Position numbers and translations under genes: made by a program
Part shown: in pieces, positions 1 through 9,077 of the stretch
Position numbering within the stretch: position 1 is the first letter of the stretch
Layout of the letters: the number at the start of each line of letters is the position of its first letter
The notes under the pieces: generated by a model
Databases searched by the model: none
Told to the model about the DNA's origin: nothing
The model's input: only the letters and a program-made list of their open reading frames with translations
NCBI RefSeq assembly: GCF_001507435.1
Contig: NZ_LMWH01000254.1
Coordinates: 62,001 to 126,000, forward strand
Direction of reading: 5' to 3'
DNA from: Streptomyces sp. NRRL F-5122
GTDB taxonomy: Bacteria; Actinomycetota; Actinomycetes; Streptomycetales; Streptomycetaceae
Length of the DNA: 64,000 nt

Positions 1-1
1 G

Positions 2-607
2 CAGGGCGCCTCGCGTCCCTACGACGTCGACCGGGACGGCTTCGTCCTGGGCGAGGGCGCGGGCGTGCTGGTGCTGGAGTCGGCCGAACACGCCGCCAAG
101 CGCGGTGCCCGCGTCTACGCGGAGGCGGTCGGCCAGGGCATCTCCGCCGACGGCCATGACATCGTCCAGCCGGAGCCCGAGGGCCGTGGCATCTCGCACG
201 CCCTGCAGAACCTGCTCGACAACACCGATCTGGACCCGGCCGAGATCGTCCACGTGAACGCGCACGCCACCTCCACTCCGGCCGGTGACGTGGCCGAGTT
301 GAAGGCGCTGCGCAAGGTCTTCGGTGACGACGCCGACCACATGGCGGTCTCCGCGACCAAGTCGATGACCGGTCACCTCCTCGGTGGTGCGGGCGGTGTG
401 GAGTCGGTCGCAACCGTCCTCGCCCTGTACAACCGGATCGCCCCGCCGACCATCAACGTCCGCGAGCTCGACCCCGAGGCCGAGGCCAGTGCCGACATCG
501 TGCGCGGCGAGGCCCGCAAGCTGCCGGTCGAGGGCCGTATCGCGGCGCTGAACGACTCGTTCGGCTTCGGCGGCCACAACGTCGTCCTGGCGTTCCGCAC
601 GATCTGA
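2..607 (+). CDS. fabF: 3-oxoacyl-ACP synthase II, C-terminal part (5' end outside window)
   Basis: This is the C-terminal half of the KAS II condensing enzyme, which elongates acyl-ACP with malonyl-ACP in cytoplasmic type II fatty acid synthesis. The open frame runs from base 2. The thiolase-fold signatures NAHATSTPAGD (first catalytic His) and KSMTGHLLGGAG (conserved Lys and second catalytic His) are present. The active-site Cys must lie upstream of the window. The end, DSFGFGGHNVVLAF, is typical of FabF. In Streptomyces fabF closes the fabD-fabH-acpP-fabF cluster, and the strong hairpin directly downstream fits an operon end. A KAS of a polyketide cluster is less likely because the next gene is the DUF3145 gene that I recall following the primary fab cluster. 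Confidence 0.93.
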   Translation, partial: QGASRPYDVDRDGFVLGEGAGVLVLESAEHAAKRGARVYAEAVGQGISADGHDIVQPEPEGRGISHALQNLLDNTDLDPAEIVHVNAHATSTPAGDVAELKALRKVFGDDADHMAVSATKSMTGHLLGGAGGVESVATVLALYNRIAPPTINVRELDPEAEASADIVRGEARKLPVEGRIAALNDSFGFGGHNVVLAFRTI

Positions 608-630
608 CGCGGACCGTCACCCGACACGCT

Positions 631-662
631 GAAGGGCCCCCACCACCCGGTGGGGGCCCTTC
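631..662 (+). terminator. Rho-independent-type terminator after fabF
   Basis: A perfect 14-bp stem (631-644 with 649-662) encloses the 4-base loop ACCC. It starts 23 bases after the fabF stop and lies before the converging DUF3145 gene, so it may serve both strands. There is no U tract, as is common for Streptomyces terminators. Confidence 0.85.
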
Positions 663-693
663 GGACGTCTCAGACGTTGTCGGGTGACGGCCT

Positions 694-1188
694 TCAGACG
701 ACCTGGTGGAGCCACCGCACCGGCGCGCCCTCCCCCGCGTACCGGAACGGCTCGAGCTCGTCGTCCCACGGCTTGCCCAGCAGTCTGGCGAGCTCGGCCT
801 CGAGCTCCGTCTCGCCGCGCTGGGAGCGCACCAGTGCGGCGCGCAGCCGGTCCTCGGGGATCAGGATGTCGCCGTGGATGCCGGTGACCGCATGGAAGAT
901 GCCGAGGTCGGGGGTGCAGCTGTAGCGCTCGCCCTCCGCGGTCGGGCACGGTTCCGCCGTCACCTCGAAGCGCAGCAGCTGCCAGCCGCGCAGCGCGGAG
1001 GCCAGCTTGGACGCCGTGCCGGCCTCGCCCTGCCAGGAGAACTCGGATCTCCAGGTGCCGGGTGCGGCGGGCTGCCGGATCCAGTCGAGGTTGACGCGCG
1101 TGCCCAGCACGCCCGCGACCGCCCACTCGACGTGCGGGCACAGTGCGCGTGGCGCGGAGTGCACGTACAGGACTCCACGTGTCGTCAC
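694..1188 (-). CDS. DUF3145 family protein
   Basis: A 164-residue cytoplasmic protein that begins MTTRGVLYVHSAPRALCPHV. I recognise it as the actinobacterial DUF3145 family, which commonly lies just downstream of the fatty acid synthase genes. No signal peptide or membrane segment is visible. The function is unknown. It contains several Trp and Cys residues and a GIHGDILIPEDRLRAAL segment. It converges on fabF across the shared terminator hairpin. The gene is full length and shows the same codon bias as its neighbours. A role connected with lipid metabolism is only suggested by position. Confidence 0.85.
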   Translation of the reverse strand: MTTRGVLYVHSAPRALCPHVEWAVAGVLGTRVNLDWIRQPAAPGTWRSEFSWQGEAGTASKLASALRGWQLLRFEVTAEPCPTAEGERYSCTPDLGIFHAVTGIHGDILIPEDRLRAALVRSQRGETELEAELARLLGKPWDDELEPFRYAGEGAPVRWLHQVV

Positions 1189-1428
1189 CTGAACCTCCGG
1201 GCAGACCGCGACATCTTGTAACTTTACGGAACGGGCGTGGCGGGGCGGCCACGGGGCGAGGCTACCGTGCGGCGGCGCAAGGAGTGTGACGTACCGTCGG
1301 TCCCGACGGCACCGAACACCGAGGTTTCACCCAAGGGGACGCGGGACCGACCCAGCGTGTTCGAAGCGCTGCCGAACGACGGCGTCCACCGGCCGGCCGG
1401 TGGTGGACCACGAACGAGGGGACCAGGG

Positions 1429-2331
1429 ATGCGGAAGCGAAGCCACCGCTCGCGCGCCGGCGTGGCGCTCGCGGCGGCCGCCGTCCTGGGGCTCGCGGCG
1501 TGCGACGCGACCGGCGGCGCGGAGTCGTCTCCCCGGGCCACCACCACTCAGTCGAAGCCGTCCCCGAGGCCCTCGCCGCTCTGGGACCGCTACCCGGGCT
1601 CGATCGCCGCGGTGGGCGACTCCATCACCCGTGGTTTCGACGCCTGCACCGTGCTGTCCGACTGCCCCGAGGTGTCGTGGGCGACGGGCAGCGACGCCCA
1701 CGTCGACAGCCTCGCGGTACGGCTCCTCGGGGCGAACGGGGCCTCGCTCAACAGCTGGAACTTCGCGGTGACCGGGGCCCGGATGTCCGATCTCGCCGCA
1801 CAGATGGAGCAGGCGGCACAACGGAAGCCGGAGCTGGTGACGGTGATGGCGGGCGCCAACGACGCCTGCCGATCCACCGTCTCCGCGATGACCTCGGTCA
1901 CCGACTTCCGCGCCCAGTTCAAGGAGGCGATGGACGCGCTGCGCGGGGAGCTGCCCCACGCGCAGGTGTACGTCTCCAGCGTGCCGAACCTGAAGCGGCT
2001 GTGGTCGCAGGGCCGCACCAGCCCGATCGGCAAGCAGGTGTGGAAGCTGGGCGTCTGCCCGTCGATGCTGGGCAACGCGGACGCCCTGGACGCCGCGGCC
2101 ACGGACCGGCGCGCCAAGGTGCAGGCCCGGGTGGAGGCGTACAACAGGGTCCTGAAGGATGTGTGCGGGAAGGACCGGCGGTGCCGCTTCGACGGAAACG
2201 CCGTCTTCGACTACCGCTTCGGCACCGACCAGTTGAGCCAGTGGGACTGGTTCCATCCGAGCCGGAACGGCCAGGCGCGGCTGGCGGAGATCGCCTACCG
2301 CACCATCACCGCGAAAGACCCGGTGACCTAG
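1429..2331 (+). CDS. SGNH/GDSL-family hydrolase, predicted lipoprotein
   Basis: A 300-residue esterase-like protein. The ATG at 1429 is chosen because a GAGGGG-type ribosome site precedes it and the signal peptide then starts MRKRSHRSR. The lipobox LAAC lies near residue 25, so the mature protein should be lipid-anchored outside the membrane. SGNH blocks are visible: VGDSITRG (nucleophile Ser), GANDAC (block III Asn) and DWFHPSRNG (catalytic Asp and His). A Ser/Pro-rich linker follows the lipobox. An open frame extends upstream to 1237 but lacks a ribosome site. The substrate is unknown; an extracellular ester or acyl group on a glycan or lipid is plausible. galM starts 10 bases downstream. 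Confidence 0.85.
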   Translation: MRKRSHRSRAGVALAAAAVLGLAACDATGGAESSPRATTTQSKPSPRPSPLWDRYPGSIAAVGDSITRGFDACTVLSDCPEVSWATGSDAHVDSLAVRLLGANGASLNSWNFAVTGARMSDLAAQMEQAAQRKPELVTVMAGANDACRSTVSAMTSVTDFRAQFKEAMDALRGELPHAQVYVSSVPNLKRLWSQGRTSPIGKQVWKLGVCPSMLGNADALDAAATDRRAKVQARVEAYNRVLKDVCGKDRRCRFDGNAVFDYRFGTDQLSQWDWFHPSRNGQARLAEIAYRTITAKDPVT

Positions 2332-2341
2332 GGTTTCCCGC

Positions 2342-3352
2342 ATGAGCGAACTCTTCGGCACACTTCCCGACGGCACACCGGTCCACCGCTGGACGCTGGA
2401 GCGGGACGGGGTGCGGGTGCGCATCCTGTCGTACGGCGGGATCGTGCAGTCGGTCCAGGTCCCGGACCGGCGGGGGTCCGAGCTCTCGAGCGGGGCCGGC
2501 AGCGGGGAACTCCACCCCGCGGAGATGGTCCTGGGCTTCCCGGACCTCGAGGGCTACCTCGCCCACCCCGAGCCGTTCCTGGGGGCGCTGATCGGGCGTT
2601 ACGCCAACCGCATCGGGGGCGCCCGCTTCCCGCTGGACGGCCGTACCTGCACGCTCGAGCCGAACGACGGACCGAACTCGCTGCACGGCGGTTCGCGGGG
2701 CTTCGACAAGCGCGTGTGGGACGTGGAGCCGGTCGAGCACGGCGTACGGCTGTCCCGGGTCGGCGCGGACGGCGAGGAGGGCTTTCCGGGCCGCCTCGAG
2801 GTCTCCGCGACGTACTCCCTCGGACCGGGCGGTGCGCTCCGGATCGCGTACGAGGCGGTCACTGACGCGCCGACCGTCGTCAACATGACCAGCCACTCGT
2901 ACTGGAACCTGGCCGGTTCGGGGCACACGGGCGGGCACGAGCTGCGGATCTCGGCCTCGCGCATCACTCCGGTGGACGAGGAGCTGATCCCGACGGGCGA
3001 GCTCCGGAAGGTGGCCGGCACCCGCTTCGACTTCCGGACGCCACGCAAGGCGGGTCCGGGGTACGACCACAACTTCGTTCTGGACAAGGGCGTGACCGCC
3101 GCGCCCGAGCAGGTGGCCGAGCTGTGCGACCCGGCGTCCGGGCGGGTGCTCACCGTCGCCACGACCGAGCCCGGTCTCCAGCTCTACACCGGGGACCACC
3201 TCGGTGCCCCGTTCGCACCGGGCGACGGGATCGCACTGGAGACGCAGCACTTCCCGGACTCCCCGAACCGCCCGGAGTTCCCGAGCACGGTGCTGCGGCC
3301 GGGAGAGCTCTACCGCTCGCAGACGGTGTACGGCTTCGGCACCCGCGACTAG
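2342..3352 (+). CDS. galM: aldose 1-epimerase (mutarotase)
   Basis: A 336-residue cytoplasmic enzyme that interconverts alpha and beta anomers of galactose or glucose. Family motifs occur in order: GRYANRIGGARF, NDGPNSLHGG (His), NMTSHSYWNLAG (catalytic His), and near the C terminus ETQHFPDSPN, after which the protein ends in a YGFGTRD tail. The catalytic Glu is expected in the GLQLYTGDH to ETQHFPDSPN part. No signal peptide is present, unlike the second epimerase in this window (26210-27364). The gene follows the GDSL gene by 10 bases and probably shares its transcript. A bulged hairpin at 3365-3413 follows. Confidence 0.92.
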   Translation: MSELFGTLPDGTPVHRWTLERDGVRVRILSYGGIVQSVQVPDRRGSELSSGAGSGELHPAEMVLGFPDLEGYLAHPEPFLGALIGRYANRIGGARFPLDGRTCTLEPNDGPNSLHGGSRGFDKRVWDVEPVEHGVRLSRVGADGEEGFPGRLEVSATYSLGPGGALRIAYEAVTDAPTVVNMTSHSYWNLAGSGHTGGHELRISASRITPVDEELIPTGELRKVAGTRFDFRTPRKAGPGYDHNFVLDKGVTAAPEQVAELCDPASGRVLTVATTEPGLQLYTGDHLGAPFAPGDGIALETQHFPDSPNRPEFPSTVLRPGELYRSQTVYGFGTRD

Positions 3353-3364
3353 CGCCGCAGTACG

Positions 3365-3413
3365 CCACGAGCCCCGGTCCAGGGGTCAGGTCCCGGACCG
3401 GGGCTGCTCGTGG
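3365..3413. terminator. hairpin between convergent galM and GH3 genes
   Basis: Arms CCACGAGC+CCCGGTCC and GGACCGGGGC+GCTCGTGG pair with a small bulge. The hairpin lies between two converging genes and can act in both directions. Confidence 0.7.
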
Positions 3414-3428
3414 AGGGCTTCTCCCGGG

Positions 3429-5885
3429 TCAGACGTTAATCGTCACCGTGACGCGGCGGTCCGCGATCGAGCGCCCTGCCGCAACCTCGTACGAACCCTT
3501 CACAAACGACCACACGTTCGAAACCTGGTCCCAGATCTCGAAGCCCCGCCGCGGTAGCTCCACGACCACGTCGACGCTCTCCCCGGGGGCCGCCTCGACG
3601 CCCGCGAAACCGGCCAGCCGGCGCACCGGGCGCAGGGAGTCCGGCTCGGCCGGGCCCAGATAGACCTGGACGACCTCGCGCCCCGGCCGTGAGCCCGCGT
3701 TGCGGACGCGGACCTTGACCGTCGTGCCTTCGACCTCGATCGACTCGTACGCCCAGTCGGTGTAGCCGAGGCCGTGGCCGAAGGGGTACGAGGGCTCCCG
3801 GCCCGCCCTCTCCCAGGCGCGGTACCCGATGAACACGCCCTCGGTGTAGTGGAGTTCGCCGTCCTGTGGAACCACCTCGGTGACCGGGGTGTCCTGGAGC
3901 GGCCCCCAGGTGGTGGGCAGCCGGCCGCCGGGCTCATGGGCGCCGGTGAGGACGTCGGCGAGCGCGGCGCCGCCCTCCTGGCCGGGGAACCAGCTCAGCA
4001 GCACGGCCGCGACGTCGTCACGCCACGGCAGCTCCACCGGGGATCCCGAGTTGACGACCACGACGGTGTTCGGGTTGACGGCGGCGACGGCGTGCACCAG
4101 GTCGTCCTGCCGTCCGGGGAGCCGGAGGTCCGTGCGGTCGAATCCCTCGGACTCCACGCGCTCGGTGGTGGCGACCACGACGACGGCGGTGTCGGCGTCG
4201 CGGGCTGCCTCGACCGCCTCGGCGATCAGCTCGTCGGGGTCGCGTTGCGGCTCCTGGTGGGCCAGCGTGAATCCGACGACCTTCATCGGGATGCGGTCGG
4301 GGAACTCGACCACATGGGTGAGGGAGACCTCGACCGTCGTCCCGGCGGTGAGTTCGACCCGGGCGCGCGGCACCGGCGCGCCGGACAGCGCCTCGAAGGG
4401 GTTGCCCTCGACGGCGGGGCGCTGGACGTCGTCGTAGTGGGTCGTTCCGTCGACGACGAGGCGGAAGGCGCCGACGCCCTTGACGCCGAAGATGTGCGGG
4501 CCGGATTCGCGGGGCGTCAACGTTCCGGTGAGTTCGACGCTGTGCAGGGCCTCGTGGGTGACACCCTCGGGGAGGTCGGAACCCATCCACTGGATGTGCC
4601 CGGTGGGCGCGGACCCGGTGCCGAGGACGTTCCCCTCGGCGTCACGGCAGACCGCCCGCAGCGAGAAGCCCTGGCCGGCAACGTCGAGTTCGGTGGCCGG
4701 GTCGGCACCGACGGCATACCTCAGGCTGCCCTCGGGGAGGGCGGCGGTCAGACCGTCGAGCGGCGAGACGATCCGGGGCGGGAAGACCGTCGCGGAGCCG
4801 CCGCCGAGCACACGGGCGTCGCGGGCCGCGGCACCGATCAGGGCGAGGGTGCCGTGCGGCCGCAGCGGGAGCGCGGCGTTCTCGTTGCGCACGAGCACGA
4901 AGGAGCGGCGGGCCGTCTCACGGGCCAGGGCCTCGCCGTCGACCTGCTCGGGAGGACGGGTCACCACGGGTTCGGCGCCCTCCAGGATGCCGACGCGGGC
5001 GGCGAGCCGGAGGACGTTGCGCACGGCGTCGTCGACCCTGGCCTCCTCGACCTGTCCGTCGCGCACGGCCCGGGCCAGGGCCTCGCCGTACACGGTGCGC
5101 GGACCGGGCATGGCGACATCAAGACCGCCCTCGACGGCGCCGGCGGTCGAGCGGGCCGCCGTCCAGTCGGATACGTTGAAACCGTCGAAGCCCCACTCGC
5201 CGCGCAGGACCTCGTCCACCAGGCGGCCGTGCTCTGTCATCGTCGTGCCGTTGACCGTGTTGTAGGCGGTCATGATGCCCCACGGCCGGGCGCCGGTGAC
5301 GATGGCCTCGAAGGGCGCGAGGTACAGCTCGCGCAGGGTGCGTTCGTCCACGACGTTGTTCACGGTGAAGCGATCGGTCTCGGCGTCGTTGGCGACGAAG
5401 TGCTTGACCGTGGTGCCGACACCGCCGGACTGCACCCCCTGGACGTATCCGGTGCCGATCCGTCCGGTCAGGTACGGGTCCTCGCTGTAGGCCTCGAAGT
5501 GCCGGCCGCCCAGCGGGGAGCGGTGCAGGTTGACCGTGGGCGCGAGAAGGACGTGGACGCCCTTGCGGCGGGCCTCCTGGGCGAGGAGGACACCGGCGCG
5601 GTGGGCCAGGCCGGGGTCCCAGGTGGCGGCGAGGGCGGTCGGGGAGGGCAGCGCGACGGACGGGTCGTCGGACGTCCAGCGCACTCCGCGGACGCCGATC
5701 GGGCCGTCGGACATCACCAGCGACTTCAGGCCGATCTCCGGGAGGGCGGGAAGGGACCACATGTCCTGGCCGGCCAGCAGCCGGGCCTTCGCGTCCAGCC
5801 CGAGCTTGCCGAGGGCCGCCTCGACCACGGCCTCACGCGCCTCGTCCTGCGGGGTCTTCGCTGTCCTGGCTGCCGTCCTCGCCAT
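3429..5885 (-). CDS. glycoside hydrolase family 3 beta-glucosidase with inserted PA14 domain
   Basis: An 818-residue enzyme. The ATG at 5885 is chosen because AGGAGGT sits 5 bases upstream; the frame opens earlier (5930) without such a site. The GH3 N-terminal barrel carries the SDW motif with the nucleophile Asp240, following a KHFVAND motif. A PA14 lectin-like insert lies roughly at residues 390-540 within the second GH3 domain, and a fibronectin-III-like end follows. No signal peptide is seen, so the protein is probably cytoplasmic and hydrolyses imported aryl- or oligo-beta-glucosides. The gene is divergent from a TetR-type regulator, its likely controller. Confidence 0.92.
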   Translation of the reverse strand: MARTAARTAKTPQDEAREAVVEAALGKLGLDAKARLLAGQDMWSLPALPEIGLKSLVMSDGPIGVRGVRWTSDDPSVALPSPTALAATWDPGLAHRAGVLLAQEARRKGVHVLLAPTVNLHRSPLGGRHFEAYSEDPYLTGRIGTGYVQGVQSGGVGTTVKHFVANDAETDRFTVNNVVDERTLRELYLAPFEAIVTGARPWGIMTAYNTVNGTTMTEHGRLVDEVLRGEWGFDGFNVSDWTAARSTAGAVEGGLDVAMPGPRTVYGEALARAVRDGQVEEARVDDAVRNVLRLAARVGILEGAEPVVTRPPEQVDGEALARETARRSFVLVRNENAALPLRPHGTLALIGAAARDARVLGGGSATVFPPRIVSPLDGLTAALPEGSLRYAVGADPATELDVAGQGFSLRAVCRDAEGNVLGTGSAPTGHIQWMGSDLPEGVTHEALHSVELTGTLTPRESGPHIFGVKGVGAFRLVVDGTTHYDDVQRPAVEGNPFEALSGAPVPRARVELTAGTTVEVSLTHVVEFPDRIPMKVVGFTLAHQEPQRDPDELIAEAVEAARDADTAVVVVATTERVESEGFDRTDLRLPGRQDDLVHAVAAVNPNTVVVVNSGSPVELPWRDDVAAVLLSWFPGQEGGAALADVLTGAHEPGGRLPTTWGPLQDTPVTEVVPQDGELHYTEGVFIGYRAWERAGREPSYPFGHGLGYTDWAYESIEVEGTTVKVRVRNAGSRPGREVVQVYLGPAEPDSLRPVRRLAGFAGVEAAPGESVDVVVELPRRGFEIWDQVSNVWSFVKGSYEVAAGRSIADRRVTVTINV

Positions 5886-5987
5886 GCGGCACCTCCTAGT
5901 CGAAAGCCATCGGCGGTCTCCATCGTGCACCCGATCCCTGTGGAGCGGTAGGTTTTGTTATCCCGCCGCAATATGACGAGGGGTCGC

Positions 5988-6566
5988 ATGCCGTACGGTG
6001 ACGCCATGACGGCCCGGGCCAGGAACGAGGAGCGGCGCGCCGAGATCGTGCGCGCCGCCCTGGAGGTGATCGCCGAACGCGGCTACCGCGGCGCGAGCAT
6101 GGCCGCCGTCGCCGAGCGGGTGGGCCTGACCCAGCAGGGGCTGCTGCACTACTTCCCGACGAAGGACACACTGCTGGTCGCGGTGCTCAAGGAACGCGAC
6201 CAGTGGGACGCCGTCCCGGACGGCCGCTGGCGTCTGGAACTGCTCGCCGCCCTCGTGGAGTACAACGCGATGCGGCCCGGCATAGTGCAGACGTTCTCGG
6301 CCCTGCTCGGCGAGAGCGTCACCGAGGGGCATCCCGCGCGCGGCTACTTCACCGAGCGGTACCGCGATGTGCGGTCGAGCATGGCGGCGACGCTCCGCTC
6401 CGAGTACGGGGACCGGCTGCCGAGCGGCCTGACCCCGGAGCGCGCCGCGCCCCTGCTGGTGGCGGTGATGGACGGCTTGCAGTACCAGTGGCTGCTCGAC
6501 CCGGACTCGGTGGACATGCCGGCGGCGTTCCGGGACTTCCTGGTGCTCCTCGGCGAGGCGGAGTAG
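5988..6566 (+). CDS. TetR/AcrR-family transcriptional regulator
   Basis: A 192-residue regulator. The ATG at 5988 follows a GAGGGG ribosome site; in-frame ATGs at 5973 and 6006 are alternatives. The N-terminal helix-turn-helix reads ASMAAVAERVGLTQQGLLHYFPTKDTLL (shown here as the segment around residues 27-55), and the remainder is a helical ligand-binding domain. It is divergent from the GH3 glucosidase with about 100 bases between, which suggests that it represses that gene and senses a sugar or glycoside. I found no clean palindrome in the gap, only a weak ATCG-N6-CGAT, so the operator is unassigned. Confidence 0.88.
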   Translation: MPYGDAMTARARNEERRAEIVRAALEVIAERGYRGASMAAVAERVGLTQQGLLHYFPTKDTLLVAVLKERDQWDAVPDGRWRLELLAALVEYNAMRPGIVQTFSALLGESVTEGHPARGYFTERYRDVRSSMAATLRSEYGDRLPSGLTPERAAPLLVAVMDGLQYQWLLDPDSVDMPAAFRDFLVLLGEAE

Positions 6567-6714
6567 GGGGCACCCCCCTCACGTCCGGCCTGCGCGGCGC
6601 GCGGCGGCTCCGCCGCACCGGCTCCCGCCCCATGGCATCCACCGCTTCCCTCACGCGATACTGCGACGGTCCGGCACCACGCACCCCACTGCGATCGGAA
6701 GGACCTGAATTCCC

Positions 6715-7980
6715 TTGATCTCCCAAAGTGTTCGGCTCGGCGTCCTGGGACTGACCCTGCTCGCGGGACTGGCTGTCCCGCAGACCGCGACCGCCGGCCC
6801 GGCCCCCACCACGACCGTCGAGGAACAGCGGCTCGACGGCGCGGTTCCGCAAGAGATCCTCAGGCGATCCGGATTCGCCTCCGTCGCCCCCGAGTTCGCC
6901 CGGGCACTGGCGAGGAGCCGCTCCTACGCACAGGCCGAGCGCGTCGTCACCCGGCAGGGATCACGGCTGTGGCAGCGGGCCGTCGACCGGGCGCAGGGGC
7001 GAGGGCCGCTGGGCGGGGACCTGAGCCGGGACGACGACCGGCCGCTGTACTGGGCACGACTGGCGATGACCCGGGAAGTACGGTCCTGGGAACCGCGCTT
7101 CGGCCTGTCCGACGGCCGACGCGCGAGGCTGCTGTCGGAACTGGAGACCACCTCACGCGGTCAGGACAGCGTCCGGTACCCGCACGGCGGGGGTGTGAAG
7201 CGGATCCTGCTCACCGGGTTCGACCCGTTCACGCTGGACCGGGACATCCGGATCTCGAACCCCTCGGGGGCCGGCGCGCTCGCGCTGGACGGCACCACGG
7301 TCCGGACGGCGGACGGTCCCGCGCGCATCGAGACCATGGTGTTCCCCGTGCGCTGGCAGGACTTCGCCGACATGACGGTGGAGCGGTCGCTGCGCCCGTA
7401 CCTGCCGAAGGTCGACCTGTTCACGACCGTGAGTCAGGGCAGGGTCGGCCGCTTCGACGTCGAGCGGACCAACGGGGCCTGGCGGGGCGGCTTCCCGGAC
7501 AACAACAACGTCAGCAGCACCGGCACGGTCCCGGTCGCCCAGCCGGCGACACAGCCTCAGTGGACGTCGACGACCCTTCCGTATCGTGCGATCGTCGCGT
7601 CGGACACCGGCCGCTTCCCCGTCTACGACCACACGGAGGTCACCGAGATCCCGGCGGGCGGCACCACTGCCGTCGTACGGGCGGACGGGCCGACCCCGGG
7701 TTCGACGGCGCGGGCAGGAGGCGGCGGCGACTATCTCTCCAACGAGATCGCCTACCGGGCGACGCTGCTGCGGGACCGGCTCGGACTGCACGGGACTCTG
7801 CCCGGCGGGCACGTGCACACACCGGTCCTGCAGTTCGGGGCGGGGAACACGGATCCCGCGACGGGGACGGTCACCGACCCCGAGTTCGTACGGAACCGGG
7901 TCGACATCATCGCGCAGGTCCGGGCGATCGTGACGGTGGCGGCGAACTCCGTCTCCGGACCCGGCCTCAGGCGGGGGTGA
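6715..7980 (+). CDS. secreted pyroglutamyl-peptidase I-like protein, catalytic Cys replaced by Ser
   Basis: A 421-residue protein with TTG start, GGAAGGA site at 6697-6703 and a signal peptide ending near ATAGPAP. After about 160 extra residues comes a peptidase C15-like domain. It has LLTGFDPF (residues 165-172), VERTN with Glu250, and HVHTP with His368, which match the C15 Glu and His. The Cys signature normally read as G-x-[FY]-x-C-N appears as GDYLSN, so position 342 is Ser. C15 enzymes remove N-terminal pyroglutamate and are normally small and cytoplasmic. This one is exported, enlarged and probably either inactive or a serine-type variant. Its stop overlaps the converging EI24 gene by 14 bases. 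Confidence 0.8.
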   Translation: MISQSVRLGVLGLTLLAGLAVPQTATAGPAPTTTVEEQRLDGAVPQEILRRSGFASVAPEFARALARSRSYAQAERVVTRQGSRLWQRAVDRAQGRGPLGGDLSRDDDRPLYWARLAMTREVRSWEPRFGLSDGRRARLLSELETTSRGQDSVRYPHGGGVKRILLTGFDPFTLDRDIRISNPSGAGALALDGTTVRTADGPARIETMVFPVRWQDFADMTVERSLRPYLPKVDLFTTVSQGRVGRFDVERTNGAWRGGFPDNNNVSSTGTVPVAQPATQPQWTSTTLPYRAIVASDTGRFPVYDHTEVTEIPAGGTTAVVRADGPTPGSTARAGGGGDYLSNEIAYRATLLRDRLGLHGTLPGGHVHTPVLQFGAGNTDPATGTVTDPEFVRNRVDIIAQVRAIVTVAANSVSGPGLRRG

Positions 7981-8758
7981 CCTGCTCCCCCTCAGTTTCC
8001 CGCTCCCCGGCCGTCTCCTCACCGAGCAGGTCGCGGGCCAGCAGCGTGGCGCCCGCGACCGCGCCCGGCATCAGGAACACGGCGACGAACGGGACGAGGA
8101 AGGCAAGGCCGAGCGGCGTGCCGAAACCCCAGACGAGCAGCTTGCGGGAGCGCAACAGCGCGAGGCGCTCCCGCAGTTCCACCCCGCGGCGCTGAAGGGC
8201 GATGGCGGTGAGTTCCTCGGTGAGGAAGAAGCCGGTGACGAAGAAGCCGATCACGGGCACGACGGTCTGGCCGACGAACGGAACGAAGCCGAGAGCGAAG
8301 AGGAGAACGCCCCAGACCATGGCGCGGACGAGGATGCGGGCGCTGTCCCGGATCGATATCCACAGTTCGCGGTGGAGCGGCAGACCGGACTGCGGGGCCG
8401 TGCCGTCCGGCGAGACGTCGCGGTCGACCGTTTCCGAGAGGCTTTCGTAGAACGGCTGACCGACGACGAGGGTGACGGCGGTGAAGGTGAGCACGGCCAG
8501 CAGCAGGGCGAGTGCGAAGAGCACGGCCGTGAGGAAGCCGCGGAAGAGGCCGAGCCAAGGGCTCGGCCAGCCGTCGGCGAACGGCGTCGCCCAGGTCACG
8601 GCGTCCTCGCCCCACACGGCCAGGGCGAACAGCGCCGCCGCGTACAGGACGAGGGTTATCAGCCCCGGCAGCAGGCCGATGCCGTACTGCCTGCCGTGCC
8701 GGGCCACCCATCGCTGACCCGACAGAAGACGACCGAATCCCACCCCGAGATCACGCAT
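7967..8758 (-). CDS. EI24 domain membrane protein
   Basis: A 263-residue integral membrane protein with four or more hydrophobic segments (for example LLPGLITLVLYAAALFALAVW and a long Leu/Ala stretch after residue 70). The middle motif VGQPFYESLSETVDRD fits the EI24/CysZ family. CysZ-type proteins take part in sulfate uptake, but actinobacterial EI24 members have no firm role. A charged GEETAGERETEGEQ tail is probably cytoplasmic. It converges on the preceding gene, overlapping its stop. Confidence 0.8.
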   Translation of the reverse strand: MRDLGVGFGRLLSGQRWVARHGRQYGIGLLPGLITLVLYAAALFALAVWGEDAVTWATPFADGWPSPWLGLFRGFLTAVLFALALLLAVLTFTAVTLVVGQPFYESLSETVDRDVSPDGTAPQSGLPLHRELWISIRDSARILVRAMVWGVLLFALGFVPFVGQTVVPVIGFFVTGFFLTEELTAIALQRRGVELRERLALLRSRKLLVWGFGTPLGLAFLVPFVAVFLMPGAVAGATLLARDLLGEETAGERETEGEQVTPA

Positions 8759-9077
8759 GGGGAGGACTTTACCGAGACGCCCGCACGGCCCCGCGCGGGT
8801 GTCAGGGCAGTAGGGGCCGGACCGCGGCGATATGAACCGGCACCTTTGCTAATGACCCTTTAATACAACGGAATTCACGGTCCGATATCACTCCGCCCGC
8901 TCTGAATACGTACGTTCGGGTGGTCTGCGGCAGTTGATCACCTACGACAGATGACGACATATCGGGCGCATCGTTACCTTGGCCGCCATGACGACCGCCG
9001 AAATCCATCACACCCGGCGTCGTCCACCGGGCTCCTCACGCAGCCGGATCCCATCCCGACTCCCTGAGATGTGACAA
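8759..9077. other. intergenic region before the TPR gene; possible leaderless leader ORF
   Basis: This 319-base gap is less G+C-rich than its surroundings. A TACCTT hexamer at 8975-8980 lies 7 bases before an ATG at 8988 that opens a 28-codon frame closing at 9074, three bases before the GTG of the TPR gene. This geometry resembles a leaderless transcript with a leader ORF. The peptide is Arg/Pro-rich and not recognised. I see no terminator. Confidence 0.35.

Noticed and set aside
8802..9011. A 69-codon minus-strand frame in the gap before the TPR gene
   Set aside because: No ribosome site, no motif, and codon use unlike the neighbours.
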